Origin: Micromonospora antibiotica
GTDB lineage: Bacteria; Actinomycetota; Actinomycetes; Mycobacteriales; Micromonosporaceae
Length of the DNA stretch: 64,000 nt
NCBI RefSeq assembly: GCF_017599305.1
Contig: NZ_JAGFWR010000026.1
Location: 1 to 64,000, forward strand
Direction: 5' to 3'
Part shown: in pieces, positions 36,652-47,286 of the stretch
Layout of the letters: each line of letters opens with the position of its first letter
Position numbering within the stretch: position 1 is the first letter of the stretch
Position numbers and translations under genes: made by a program
The notes under the pieces: model-generated
Told to the model about the DNA's origin: nothing
What the model saw: only the letters and a program-made list of their open reading frames with translations
Databases searched by the model: none

Positions 36652-37121
36652 CGGGACCGGGTCGACCGCCAGCTGGCCAGCAACCGGGCCTGGAGGGCGA
36701 ACATCTCCCGCTCCTCCTCCGGCTCGGCGTGGTCGTAGCCGAGCAGGTGCAGCACCCCGTGCACGGTGAGCAGGTGCAGCTCGTCGGCGGCGGTGTGCCC
36801 GGCGGTGGCCGCCTGCTTCGCCGCCACCTCCGGGCAGAGCACGATGTCACCGAGCAGGGCCGGCTCACCGCTGGCCGGGGCGCTCTCCCCCGGGCCGTGG
36901 TCGACGCTGCCCTCGTCCATGGGGAAGGCGAGCACGTCGGTGGGGCCGTCACCGCCCATCCAACGATGGTTCAGCTCGGTCATGTAGCCGATGTCGACAA
37001 GCAACACGGAAAGCTCGGCGAGCGGGTTGACCCCCATCTCGTCGAGGGCGTGCCGGGCCACGGCGAGCACGGAGTCGGTGTCGACCTCGACACCGGACTC
37101 GTTGGCGATCTCGATGGACAA
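36648..37121 (-). CDS. ybeY: rRNA maturation endoribonuclease YbeY
   Basis: The 157-residue metalloprotein has the diagnostic HGVLHLLGYDH (H-x3-H-x5-H) zinc motif at about 121-131, followed by EEEREMFALQ. TDVLAFPMDEG is also conserved. It acts in 16S rRNA 3' processing and ribosome quality control. It starts 18 nt after phoH, and the stop is coupled to the CNNM gene. Confidence 0.95.
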   Translation of the reverse strand: MSIEIANESGVEVDTDSVLAVARHALDEMGVNPLAELSVLLVDIGYMTELNHRWMGGDGPTDVLAFPMDEGSVDHGPGESAPASGEPALLGDIVLCPEVAAKQAATAGHTAADELHLLTVHGVLHLLGYDHAEPEEEREMFALQARLLASWRSTRSR

Positions 37122-37139
37122 CTGTCTTCCTCTGGTTGG

Positions 37140-39266
<2,127 letters not shown>

Positions 39267-39337
39267 AGGTCGGGCCGTGGGGCCCTGCGCCACCTGCTTC
39301 CATCTCGCGCCGTGCCCTGCTGGCACGGCGTGCGGAC

Positions 39338-39354
39338 GATACGCCCATCGTATC
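39338..39354 (-). promoter_or_regulatory. Palindrome containing the likely phoH -10 element
   Basis: GATACG and CGTATC arms flank 5 nt; on the minus strand TACGAT (39347-39352) is a good -10. The start site would fall near 39341, giving about 75 nt of leader to the chosen ATG. Confidence 0.45.
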
Positions 39355-39458
39355 CGCTCCGCACCGGCGGCACCGTGTCACTTTTTCCGCCCGGCCGGAC
39401 CGGGCGGTCGTACCCGCTCCCCCAGCGGTCCGGTGCGCTGGCCCGGCGGGGGAGCGGC

Positions 39459-39540
39459 CGGCGGGAGGGCGGCCCGGCGGGAGGGCGGCCCGGCGGGAGG
39501 GCGGCCCGACCGGGGGCGGCCCGACCCGGGGGCCCGGCCA
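39459..39540. repeat. 16-bp minisatellite between phoH and the serine hydrolase
   Basis: Three exact copies of CGGCGGGAGGGCGGCC (39459-39506) are followed by degenerate GACCCGGGGGCGGCC units to about 39580. No gene lies in 39267-39613. Confidence 0.85.
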
Positions 39541-39613
39541 GTGCGCTAACCCGACCCGGGGGCGGCCCGGCCGAGGGCGGCCCGGGGAGGTCCCGCATCG
39601 GGCCCCGGCCCAG

Positions 39614-41044
39614 TCAGGCCCGGAAGTCGTACCGGTCGAAGGTCTCCTGGCGGCGGGTGAAGCGGTAGGTGGCCCAGTGCATCGTGACCACCGTCCCGTC
39701 GGCGTCGCGGGTGAGCCGCAGCAACTCCCCGACCTCCCGCCCGGCCACGGTCCGGAACACGTCAGGCGACTGCGGCGTCGGCGCGAAGACCGCCGGGGGC
39801 CGACCCACCGGATCGTCCGCACCCCGGGCCCGCAGCGTCCCCTCGTGCCAGCTGAAGACGTACTCGAATCCCTCGCCCCACCAGCGGCCCAGCACCCCGC
39901 GCAGCGGCCCCGGCGCACCTGTGCCCGGACGCCACGGCGGGATCTCCGCCGGGTCGTGCTCGACGGCGGCGGCCAGCAACCGGTGCGGCAGATCCAGCAC
40001 CTGCGCCGCCGTGCCCGAGGAGGCGAGCACCGCGCAGCCCGTCGCGCCGGCCGTGCCGTCACCGCCGCGCCGGCCGTAGACCCCGGCCAGGAAGCCGGGC
40101 ATCGCACCGTCGTGCCCCACGTGCACCACCCGGTCCGGGTACGGCACCAGGATCAGCCCGAGCCCGAAGCCGGCCTTCCAGACCGTCTCGTCGGTGATCG
40201 TCACCGGCCAGCGCATCTCGTCCAGGGTGGCCGGGGCGAGCACCGCCCCGGTCGGGTCCAGCGCACCCGGGTCCGCCAGGAACGCCGCCCACCGGGCCAT
40301 GTCCGTCGCCGTGCTCCACAACTGGCCGGCCGGCCCGACCGCCCCGAAGTCGGTCGGCGGCTCCGGATGCGCCTCGTCGGAGTACGCGTCGACCAGGAAC
40401 CCGGTCACCGCCTGCGGCCCCGGGTCGACCGAGGTGTCGGCCAACCCCAGCGGGGTGAGCACCCGCTCGGCGAGCACCTCCGCCCAGGTGCCGCCCCGCA
40501 ACGCGCCGACCAGCCGGCCGAGCAACGCCATACCCAGGTTGGAGTAGTGGTAGCGACGCCCTGTCGGCAACACCCGCTCGGCCCGGACCAGATCGGCGAT
40601 CAACTCGTCCACCTGCGGCGCGCGCAGCGTGTCCCAGACGTCCCCGTACGGCTCCCGTTGCAGCCCGGCGGTGTGCGACAGCAACCGGCGTACGGTCAGC
40701 TCGCCGTGCGCCGGCAGGTCCAGGTGCCGGCCCAGCGGGTCGTCCAGGTCGAGCAGCCCGTCGTCGCGGCACTGCAACACCAGCACGGCGGTGAAGGTCT
40801 TGGTGACCGAACCGATCCGGAACCGGCTCTGCGGGCCGAGCACGGTGTCGTTGCCGGTGCCGCCCACCTCGCAGGTCCAGAGCGGACGGTCGGCCCGGTG
40901 CAGCGCCACCGCCAGCGCCGGCACCCGGGCCTGCGCCTGAACCTGCCGGACCATCCGCTCCAGCCGACGCCGCGTCACCGTCGCGGCGGGACCCCCGTCG
41001 GGATCGGGCGACGCAGCGGGCTGCGGCTCAGTCCCGGACGTCAC
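39614..41044 (-). CDS. Serine hydrolase, beta-lactamase/esterase family
   Basis: The 476-residue penicillin-binding-like protein has SVTK (nucleophile Ser and Lys, about 77-80), the YSN motif in YHYSNLGMALLGRLVG and HVGHDGAMPG as the KTG-equivalent box. No signal peptide is present, so it is probably cytoplasmic, like esterases and peptidases of the class C-like group. A C-terminal beta domain (about 355-476) follows the catalytic part. The GTG start at 41044 overlaps the HIT stop by 4 nt. The substrate is unknown. Confidence 0.85.
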   Translation of the reverse strand: MTSGTEPQPAASPDPDGGPAATVTRRRLERMVRQVQAQARVPALAVALHRADRPLWTCEVGGTGNDTVLGPQSRFRIGSVTKTFTAVLVLQCRDDGLLDLDDPLGRHLDLPAHGELTVRRLLSHTAGLQREPYGDVWDTLRAPQVDELIADLVRAERVLPTGRRYHYSNLGMALLGRLVGALRGGTWAEVLAERVLTPLGLADTSVDPGPQAVTGFLVDAYSDEAHPEPPTDFGAVGPAGQLWSTATDMARWAAFLADPGALDPTGAVLAPATLDEMRWPVTITDETVWKAGFGLGLILVPYPDRVVHVGHDGAMPGFLAGVYGRRGGDGTAGATGCAVLASSGTAAQVLDLPHRLLAAAVEHDPAEIPPWRPGTGAPGPLRGVLGRWWGEGFEYVFSWHEGTLRARGADDPVGRPPAVFAPTPQSPDVFRTVAGREVGELLRLTRDADGTVVTMHWATYRFTRRQETFDRYDFRA

Positions 41045-41400
41045 CCCAGGTCCCGGACCAGCATGGGGCCCAGGGGCGCACCGCCGAGCAGGTGGGCATG
41101 CACGTGGAAGACCTCCTGCCCGCCGTACGGGCCGGTGTTGAACATCAGCCGGAAGCCGTCGCCGGTCAGCCCCTCGTCCTCGGCCACCGCGGCAGCCGTG
41201 GCCAGCACCTCACCGGCCAGCGCCGGGTCACCCTGGCCGAGCGTCGCCACGTCGGCGTAATGCTCCTTGGGGATGACCAGCACGTGCACCGGCGCCTTCG
41301 GCCCGATGTCGCGGAATGCCAGGGTGCTGGCGGTCTCCTTGACGATGGTGGCCGGAATCTCCCCGGCGACGATGCGGCAGAACAGACAGTCAGCTCCCAT
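41041..41400 (-). CDS. HIT (histidine triad) family protein
   Basis: The 119-residue protein begins CLFCRIVAGEIPATIV, the zinc-associated HINT start, and carries the triad HVHAHLL at about 99-105. Such enzymes hydrolyse AMP-linked compounds. TAGAGT (41407-41412) lies 6 nt before the ATG, with a run of six G between and no Shine-Dalgarno: a leaderless transcript shared with the coupled serine hydrolase. Confidence 0.95.
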   Translation of the reverse strand: MGADCLFCRIVAGEIPATIVKETASTLAFRDIGPKAPVHVLVIPKEHYADVATLGQGDPALAGEVLATAAAVAEDEGLTGDGFRLMFNTGPYGGQEVFHVHAHLLGGAPLGPMLVRDLG

Positions 41401-41572
41401 CCCCCCACTCTAAAGACCACCCCCACCACCCCCACCACCCCCACTCCCCAGCCCCATCCAGCCCCACGGGCCCCTCCCGGCTCCCCGCGTTCCCCCACCA
41501 CCCCGCCCAGTCCAGCCCCACCGGCCCCTCCCGGCCCCCACCTTCCCCCACCCCCGGTCCCCGCCTCGCCCC

Positions 41573-41725
41573 GGTGATCAAGAGGTTTACGCCAATTTCA
41601 AGCCCTCAGACGACGTAAACCTCTTGATCACCGGCCTCACCGACCCGTCCTCGGCGTTGGGGGCTGGTGATCAAGAGGTTTGGGGCGGAATTTGGCTCGC
41701 GGATGACGTAAACCTCTTGATCACC
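41573..41725. repeat. Two adjacent long hairpins of the GATCAAGAGGTTT family
   Basis: First hairpin: GGTGATCAAGAGGTTTACG (41573-41591) against its exact complement at 41614-41632, 22-nt loop. Second: GGTGATCAAGAGGTTT (41666-41681) against 41710-41725. The same core occurs at 125-180. The 442-bp stretch 41401-41842 otherwise has C-rich CCCCCA repeats and G-rich runs and no gene. Confidence 0.88.
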
Positions 41726-41842
41726 GGGGCGAGGCGGGGGCGGCGGAGGGAGGCGGGGGCCAGGGGGCGGGGGCCAGGGGGGAGGTGAGGGCGGGGGCGA
41801 GGTGGGGCGGAGGTGGGGCGAGGGAGGGAGGGGAAGAGGGGG

Positions 41843-42577
41843 TTACCAGCGGGGGAGGCGGGTGGAGAGGACGGAGAGGGCGGCCACGCCGGCGGTGGAG
41901 GTACGCAGGACCGAGGGGCCCAACCGGACCGGGCGGGCACCGGCCTCGGTGAAGGCGGTCAACTCGGTCGGGGCGATGCCGCCCTCGGGGCCGACCACGA
42001 GGATGATCTCGCCGGTGGTCGGCAGCTCGACCGTGGTCAGCCGCTCCTCGGCCTCCTCGTGCAGGACGAACGCCGCGCCGGCCCCGGCGATCCGGCGGGC
42101 CACCGTGGCGGTGGACTCGTCCGGTGCTCCCGCCACCACCGGCAACCAGGCACGACGGGCCTGTTTGGCCGCCTCCCGGGCGGTCGCAGCCCACTTCTCC
42201 CTGGCCCGTACGCCCCGGTCACCGCGCCACTGCACCACCGAGCGGGACGCCGCCCAGGGCACGATCTCGTCCACCCCGACCTCGGTCATCGCCTGCACGG
42301 CGAGTTCACCCCGGTCGCCCTTGGCGATGCCCTGCACCACGACCAGCCGGGGGACGTCCGCGTCCACGTACCCCCGGGAGGTGACGGTGAGGTCCAGGGT
42401 GCCCCGGCCGACGGCGGTGACCACGGCGGTGGCGGTGCCACCCCGACCGTCGGCGAGCAGCAGCTCCTCGCCGACGCGCAGCCGTTGCACGGTGGCGGCG
42501 TGGTGCCCCTCGGGGCCGTCCAGGGTGAGCTGGTCGGCAGGGGGCAGCGACTCGACCAGGAACAGCGGCGCGGACAC
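41843..42577 (-). CDS. rsmE: 16S rRNA m3U1498 methyltransferase
   Basis: The 244-residue SPOUT methyltransferase has an N-terminal PUA-like domain (LFLVESLPPADQLTLDGPEGHHAATVQRLRVGE in outline), GIAKGDRGELAVQAMTEVGVDEIVPW, then the knot loops VVGPEGGIAPTELTAF and RLGPSVLRTSTAGVAALS that bind S-adenosylmethionine. The GTG at 42577 is preceded by TAGCCT 7 nt upstream and no Shine-Dalgarno. It follows dnaJ as in mycobacteria. Confidence 0.94.
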   Translation of the reverse strand: MSAPLFLVESLPPADQLTLDGPEGHHAATVQRLRVGEELLLADGRGGTATAVVTAVGRGTLDLTVTSRGYVDADVPRLVVVQGIAKGDRGELAVQAMTEVGVDEIVPWAASRSVVQWRGDRGVRAREKWAATAREAAKQARRAWLPVVAGAPDESTATVARRIAGAGAAFVLHEEAEERLTTVELPTTGEIILVVGPEGGIAPTELTAFTEAGARPVRLGPSVLRTSTAGVAALSVLSTRLPRW

Positions 42578-42599
42578 GCCGATCAGGCTAACCGGCCCG

Positions 42600-42780
42600 G
42601 CCCCCACCGCCCCGGACCGGGCCGCCCGACAGACCGCCGCCCCGGACCGGGCCGCCCCGCACACCACCGCCCCGGAGCAAACCGCCGGACACACCACCGC
42701 CCCGGATCAGAACCGCCCCGGGTCAGAACCGTGGGTCAGAAACCGCCCCGAGTCAGAACCGTGGGTCAGAACCGCTCCGG
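42600..42780. repeat. Degenerate repeats upstream of rsmE
   Basis: Units beginning CGCCCCGGA with about 30-bp period (42608-42710) pass into GTCAGAACCGTGGGTCAGAA units (about 42717-42775). The rest of 42578-42853 shows no gene. Confidence 0.6.
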
Positions 42781-42853
42781 GGTAGGACCGCCACACCCGA
42801 GCTGACCAGGGCACCGCTGACGGGGGTCCGAACCAGCCCGGGGCCGGCCCGGG

Positions 42854-43999
42854 TCAGGCGTGGCCGTTGAAGGCGTCGCGCATCCGGGAGAAGAAGCCGC
42901 CCTGCTTGCTCAGCTCGGCGACCTCCTCGCCCCGGGTCTTGGCGAAGTCCCGCAGCATCTTCTCCTGGTCGGCGTCGAGCTTGGTGGGGGTACGCACGTC
43001 GAGGTGGACGTAGAGGTCACCCCGGCCGGTGCCCCGCAGGTGCGGTACGCCCCGGGCGCGCAGCCGCAGCGTGCTGCCCGGCTGGGTGCCGGCCTTGACG
43101 TCGACCGTCTCCTCGCTGTCAAGCGTCTTGATGGTCAGTCGGGTGCCCAGCGCGGCGGCCGTCATCGGGACGGTGACCCGGCAGTGCAGGTCGTCGCCCT
43201 TGCGGGAGTAGACGTCGTGCGGGCGCTCGTGGATCTCGACGTAGAGGTCACCGGCGGTGCCGCCGCCCGGGCCGACCTCACCCTGCTGGGCGAGCCGGAT
43301 CCGCATGCCGTCCTCGACCCCGGCGGGGATCTTGACGGTCAGCGAGCGGCGGGTCCGCACCCGGCCGTCGCCGGCACAGGTCGGGCAGGGGTGCGGGATG
43401 GTGGTGCCGTAGCCCTGGCAGACGGTGCACGGGCGGGCCGACACCACCTGGCCGAGGAAGGTCCGCTGCACCGACTGCACCTCGCCCCGGCCCCCGCACG
43501 CCTCGCACGTCGCCAGGTGGGTGCCGGCTGCGGTGCCCGCCCCGGAGCAGGTGGTGCAGAGCACTGCGGTGTCGACGGTGATCGGGGCCTCGACGCCGAA
43601 GGCGGTCTCGTGCAGGTCCAGTTCCAGCCGCAGGATCGCGTCGGCTCCGGGGCGGGTACGCGGGCGCGGACCGCGCGCCCCACCGGCCGCACCACCGAAG
43701 AAGGCGTCCATGATGTCCTGGAAGCCGACGAACGGGCCGGCCCCGCCGGGGCCGCCCGGGCCACCGGCGCCCCCGCCGCCCGGGGCGAGCGGGTCGCCGC
43801 CCAGGTCGACGATCTGCCGCTTCCGGTCGTCCGAGAGGACCTCGTACGCGGCGTTGATGTCCTTGAACTTCTCCTGTGCCTCCGGGTCCGGATTGACGTC
43901 CGGGTGGAACTGCCGCGCCAGCTTGCGGTAGGCGCGCTTGATCTCGTCATCGGAGGCTTCCCGGCCGACGCCGAGAATGCCGTAGTAGTCCCTGGCCAC
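42854..43999 (-). CDS. dnaJ: Chaperone DnaJ (DnaJ2)
   Basis: The 381-residue co-chaperone starts MARDYYGILGV. Its J-domain carries HPD (RQFHPDVNPD), followed by a Gly-rich linker, four CxxCxGxG-type zinc repeats (CTTCSGAG, CEACGGRG, CTVCQGYG, CPTCAGDG) and the C-terminal peptide-binding domains. The GTG at 43999 matches the family start; an in-frame ATG lies 18 nt upstream. It follows hrcA by 73 nt and should share the CIRCE-controlled promoter. Confidence 0.94.
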   Translation of the reverse strand: MARDYYGILGVGREASDDEIKRAYRKLARQFHPDVNPDPEAQEKFKDINAAYEVLSDDRKRQIVDLGGDPLAPGGGGAGGPGGPGGAGPFVGFQDIMDAFFGGAAGGARGPRPRTRPGADAILRLELDLHETAFGVEAPITVDTAVLCTTCSGAGTAAGTHLATCEACGGRGEVQSVQRTFLGQVVSARPCTVCQGYGTTIPHPCPTCAGDGRVRTRRSLTVKIPAGVEDGMRIRLAQQGEVGPGGGTAGDLYVEIHERPHDVYSRKGDDLHCRVTVPMTAAALGTRLTIKTLDSEETVDVKAGTQPGSTLRLRARGVPHLRGTGRGDLYVHLDVRTPTKLDADQEKMLRDFAKTRGEEVAELSKQGGFFSRMRDAFNGHA

Positions 44000-44072
44000 T
44001 GCGTTCCGTGTCCTCATGTTCGTCTCGCGTTGCGCCGGTCGGCGGCCGGAGCCGGCCGTCGGCCCTGACTGG

Positions 44073-45095
44073 TCAGTTCTGGGCCAGCAGCTCGCCCACG
44101 TAGCGTGCCACGGCCCGCACCGTGGCGATGGTGCCGGGGTAGTCCATCCGGGTCGGGCCGAGTACGCCCAGCCCACCGACGATGGTGCTGCCGGGGCCGT
44201 ACCCGGTGCTGACCACCGAGGCGGCCCGCAGGTTGTCGACCTCGTTCTCGTCGCCGATCAGCACCCGGGTGGTGCTCGGTTCGGCCTCGCCGATCAGCTT
44301 GAGCAGGACGACCTCCTCTTCGAGCGCCTCCAGGATGGGTCGCAGCGAACCCTGGAAGTCGAGCAGGCCGCCCCGGGTGAGGTTGGCGGTGCCGGCGAGC
44401 GCCAACCGCTCCTCGGTACGCTCGACGAGGGTCTCCAGCAGCACGGTGGACAGGGTGGTCATGGCCCCGCGCAGGTGCGGCGCGGACTCCTCGACCAGCG
44501 CCTGGACCAGCGGTGGGGTGTCGGACAACCGACTGCCGACCAGTTTCTCGTTGACCAGCCGGCGCAGGTCGGTGACGTCGTCGGCGGGGACCGGCGTGGG
44601 CAGTTCGACCAGCCGCTGCTCGACCCGCCCGGTGTCGGCGATCATGACCAGCATCAGCCGGGTGGTGGAGATCGGCACCAGCTCCAGGTGCCGCACCGAC
44701 GACCGGGCCAGCGACGGGTACTGCACGACGGCGACCTGCCGGGTGAGCTGCGCCAGCAGCCGTACGGTGCGGTGCACCACGTCGTCGAGGTCGACCGCGC
44801 CGACCAGGAACCGCTCGATGGCCCGACGCTCGGCGGGGCTGAGCGGTTTGACCCGGGAGAGCCGGTCGACGAAGAGGCGGTAGCCCCGGTCGGTGGGCAC
44901 CCGGCCGGCGCTGGTGTGCGGCTGCCGGATGTAGCCTTCCTCCTCCAGCACCGCCATGTCGTTACGGACGGTCGCCGGGGAGACCCCGAGCTGGTGCCGC
45001 TCGACGAGCGTCTTGCTGCCGACGGGCTCCTGCGTGGCGACGTAGTCCTCGACGATCGCCCGCAGCACGGCGAGTTTGCGGTCGTCGAGACCCAT
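44073..45095 (-). CDS. hrcA: Heat-inducible transcription repressor HrcA
   Basis: The 340-residue repressor has an N-terminal winged helix with VERHQLGVSPATVRNDMAVLEEEGYI and a GAF-like C-terminal domain (LLDFQGSLRPILEALEEEVVLLKL). The ATG at 45095 has a strong AGGAGGTGGGAG Shine-Dalgarno. It binds the CIRCE element just upstream, so the hrcA-dnaJ unit is autoregulated and released on heat stress. Confidence 0.96.
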   Translation of the reverse strand: MGLDDRKLAVLRAIVEDYVATQEPVGSKTLVERHQLGVSPATVRNDMAVLEEEGYIRQPHTSAGRVPTDRGYRLFVDRLSRVKPLSPAERRAIERFLVGAVDLDDVVHRTVRLLAQLTRQVAVVQYPSLARSSVRHLELVPISTTRLMLVMIADTGRVEQRLVELPTPVPADDVTDLRRLVNEKLVGSRLSDTPPLVQALVEESAPHLRGAMTTLSTVLLETLVERTEERLALAGTANLTRGGLLDFQGSLRPILEALEEEVVLLKLIGEAEPSTTRVLIGDENEVDNLRAASVVSTGYGPGSTIVGGLGVLGPTRMDYPGTIATVRAVARYVGELLAQN

Positions 45096-45148
45096 CTCCC
45101 ACCTCCTGTCGCACGGCGACCGGACTTCTGACGCGTCCGGCGAGCGCT

Positions 45149-45179
45149 CTGGCACTCGACTGTAGCGAGTGCCAGTCTA
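45149..45179 (-). promoter_or_regulatory. CIRCE operator overlapping the hrcA -10
   Basis: CTGGCACTC-N9-GAGTGCCAG (45149-45175) is an exact CIRCE-type inverted repeat. The minus-strand TAGACT (45174-45179) overlaps its edge as -10, so transcription starts inside the operator. Confidence 0.92.
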
Positions 45180-45331
45180 CGACGGCAGTACCGCCGCTGC
45201 GTTGATCAACGACGGACCGTCGGTGCGACCGCCCCGGTGGGTTGCCGGCGTGGCCGCTGACCGAATGTCGAGGCCAACCTCACCAGTGTCGCTCTGGTGC
45301 ACCCTTGCCGGCAGCCCCTACCGTGACGGGC

Positions 45332-45952
45332 ATGACTGAACCACCTCGCCCGCCCGGCGCGGGGGACGGCTACCCGCCGGACCCGAACGCTGGCCAGGGC
45401 TCGCCATATGAGCCGCCCACCGCACCACTGTCCGGGGCACCGGGTGCAGGCGGGTATCCCCCGCCCGGCGGGTATCCGCCGCCCACCGGTGACCAGCCGC
45501 CGTCGGGGGGCTACGACCCGTCGGGGGGCTACGGCCCGCCCGGTGGCTACCCGCCGGCCGGTGGCGGATATCCGACCGCCGGCGCGTACGGCGCCCCGAC
45601 CGGTGGATACGCCAACAGCGAGGACAAGACCTGGGCGCTGGTCGCGCACTTCGGCGGGGCCGCCGGCGCGCTGATCAGCCTCGGCCCGCTCGGCTTCGTC
45701 GCCCCGCTGATCGCCTACCTGGTACGCGGTCAGCAGTCGCCGGCCGTCCGGGCGCAGGCGTTGGCCGCGCTGAACTTCCAGATCCTCTGGTCGATCATCG
45801 CGTTCGTGCTGCTCTTCGTGAGCTGGTGCCTGCTCTTCCTGCCCAGCATCGCGGTCGTGGTGATCCAGATCCTGTTTGGGATCATCGCCGGCATGAAGGC
45901 CAACGAGGGTCAGGCCTACCGCTACCCGATGTCCACCAGTTTCATCAAGTGA
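45332..45952 (+). CDS. DUF4870-domain membrane protein with Pro/Gly/Tyr-rich N-terminus
   Basis: The 206-residue protein has about 90 residues of GGYPP/GGYGPP repeats, then the Tic20-like DUF4870 region: DKTWALVAHFGGAAGALISLG, FVAPLIAYLVRG, RAQALAALNFQILWSIIAFVLL, ending KANEGQAYRYPMSTSFIK. Three to four membrane segments are present. TACCGT (45319-45324) ends 7 nt before the ATG, without Shine-Dalgarno. Function is unknown. Confidence 0.88.
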   Translation: MTEPPRPPGAGDGYPPDPNAGQGSPYEPPTAPLSGAPGAGGYPPPGGYPPPTGDQPPSGGYDPSGGYGPPGGYPPAGGGYPTAGAYGAPTGGYANSEDKTWALVAHFGGAAGALISLGPLGFVAPLIAYLVRGQQSPAVRAQALAALNFQILWSIIAFVLLFVSWCLLFLPSIAVVVIQILFGIIAGMKANEGQAYRYPMSTSFIK

Positions 45953-45998
45953 ACCCCGGCCGGCCGCTCCCCCGGCCGGTCGGGCACCACCGCCGGCC

Positions 45999-46032
45999 CC
46001 GGCCCGCCCCGCTGCGGTGCGCGGCGGGCCGG
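45999..46032. terminator. Bidirectional terminator between DUF4870 gene and hemW
   Basis: CCGGCCCGCC pairs with GGCGGGCCGG across a 14-nt loop, between converging genes. Confidence 0.6.
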
Positions 46033-46043
46033 CGGGACCACGC

Positions 46044-47267
46044 TCACGGCAGCAGGTCGCGGACCACCGCGTCGGCCAGCAGCCGGCCCCGCAGGGTGAG
46101 CACCGCCCGCCCCTGCGGGTAGGCCACCGGATCCAGCAGCCCGTCGGCGAGCGCGCGGGCGGCGGCGGCCCGGCCCGCGTCGTCCAGCACGTCCAGCGGC
46201 AGCCCGGAGGCGAGCCGGAGCCGCAGCATCACGTCCTCCATGTGCGCCTCGGCCGGGGTGAGGATCTCCCGGGCCAGGCCGGGCGAGTGCCCGGCGGCGA
46301 GCCGTTGCGCGTACGCGCTGGGGTGTTTGACGTTCCACCAGCGCACCCCACCGACGTGGCTGTGCGCCCCCGGGCCGAGGCCCCACCAGTCGGCCCCGGT
46401 CCAGTAGAGCAGGTTGTGCCGGCACCGGGCCGCCTCGCTGCGGGCCCAGTTGGAGACCTCATACCAGGAGAACCCGGCCGCGTCGAGGGCGGCCTCCGCC
46501 GCCAGGTAACGGTCGGCCGCCACGTCGTCGGAGGGGTACGGCAGCTCGCCGCGCCGCATCCGGGCCGCCAACCGGGTGCCGTCCTCCACGATCAGGGCGT
46601 ACGCGCTGACGTGGTCGACCCCGGCGGCGACGACCTGGTCCAGTGAGGCGGCGAAGTCCTCGGCGCGCTCCCCCGGCGTGCCGTAGATCAGGTCCAGGTT
46701 GACGTGGTCGAACCCGGCGTCGCGGGCCTCCCGGGCGGCCTCGGCGGCCCGGCCGGGGCGGTGGGTACGGTCGAGGACCGCCAGCACCCCGGCGGCGGCG
46801 GACTGCATGCCCAGCGAGATTCGGGTGTAGCCGGCGGCCCGCAGGGTCTTCAGCGACTGCGGGGTGACCGACTCGGGGTTGGCCTCGGTGGTCACCTCGG
46901 CGTCGGCGGCCAGGCCCCAGGTGCGGTCGATGCCGTCCAGCAGGCGGGCCAGGTCGTCGGCGGGTAGCAGGGTGGGGGTGCCGCCGCCGACGAAGACCGT
47001 GTCGACCCTCGGTGGCGGGGCGTCGCCGAGCACCCTGGCGGCGAGCGCCAGCTCGGCGAGCACGGTGTCGGCGTACGACGCCCGGCTGACGCCTGCGCCC
47101 AGCTCGGCGGCGGTGTAGGTGTTGAAGTCGCAGTAGCCGCAGCGGCTGGCGCAGAACGGTACGTGCAGGTAGACGCCGAAACCGCGCGCGCCGACCTCCC
47201 GCAGGGCGGTGGTGGGCAGCGCGCCGTCGACGGGAACGGTCTCACCATCTGGAAGGACGCCGGGCAT
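46044..47267 (-). CDS. hemW: Radical SAM heme chaperone HemW
   Basis: The 407-residue protein has the radical-SAM cluster motif CASRCGYCDF (CxxxCxxC), the SAM-binding FVGGGTPTLL, and the HemW C-terminal domain (AHMEDVMLRLRLASGL). HemW binds heme and delivers it to target proteins, and lacks true coproporphyrinogen oxidase activity. The ATG at 47267 is only 19 bp from the divergent enoyl-CoA hydratase ATG, with CACACT 7 nt upstream. Confidence 0.93.
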   Translation of the reverse strand: MPGVLPDGETVPVDGALPTTALREVGARGFGVYLHVPFCASRCGYCDFNTYTAAELGAGVSRASYADTVLAELALAARVLGDAPPPRVDTVFVGGGTPTLLPADDLARLLDGIDRTWGLAADAEVTTEANPESVTPQSLKTLRAAGYTRISLGMQSAAAGVLAVLDRTHRPGRAAEAAREARDAGFDHVNLDLIYGTPGERAEDFAASLDQVVAAGVDHVSAYALIVEDGTRLAARMRRGELPYPSDDVAADRYLAAEAALDAAGFSWYEVSNWARSEAARCRHNLLYWTGADWWGLGPGAHSHVGGVRWWNVKHPSAYAQRLAAGHSPGLAREILTPAEAHMEDVMLRLRLASGLPLDVLDDAGRAAAARALADGLLDPVAYPQGRAVLTLRGRLLADAVVRDLLP

Positions 47268-47286
47268 GGCCACTAGTGTGCCCGGC
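47268..47286. promoter_or_regulatory. 19-bp divergent intergenic region with overlapping -10 elements
   Basis: The palindrome ACACTAGTGT (47270-47279) supplies TAGTGT to the plus strand (7 nt before the ATG at 47287) and CACACT to the minus strand (7 nt before the ATG at 47267). Two leaderless transcripts would start within a few bases of each other in opposite directions. Confidence 0.6.

Noticed and set aside
34078..36738. 886-codon plus-strand frame opposite era/CNNM
   Set aside because: Runs through several well-supported minus-strand genes; composition typical of a GC-driven shadow.
41401..41572. Short minus-strand Gly/Trp-rich frames in the C-rich tract
   Set aside because: Produced by CCCCCA-type simple sequence; no ribosome binding site or conserved pattern.
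46044..47267. Oxygen-independent coproporphyrinogen III oxidase (HemN)
   Set aside because: CxxxCxxC followed by Asp-Phe and the length and C-terminal domain fit HemW heme chaperones; no other heme genes are nearby.
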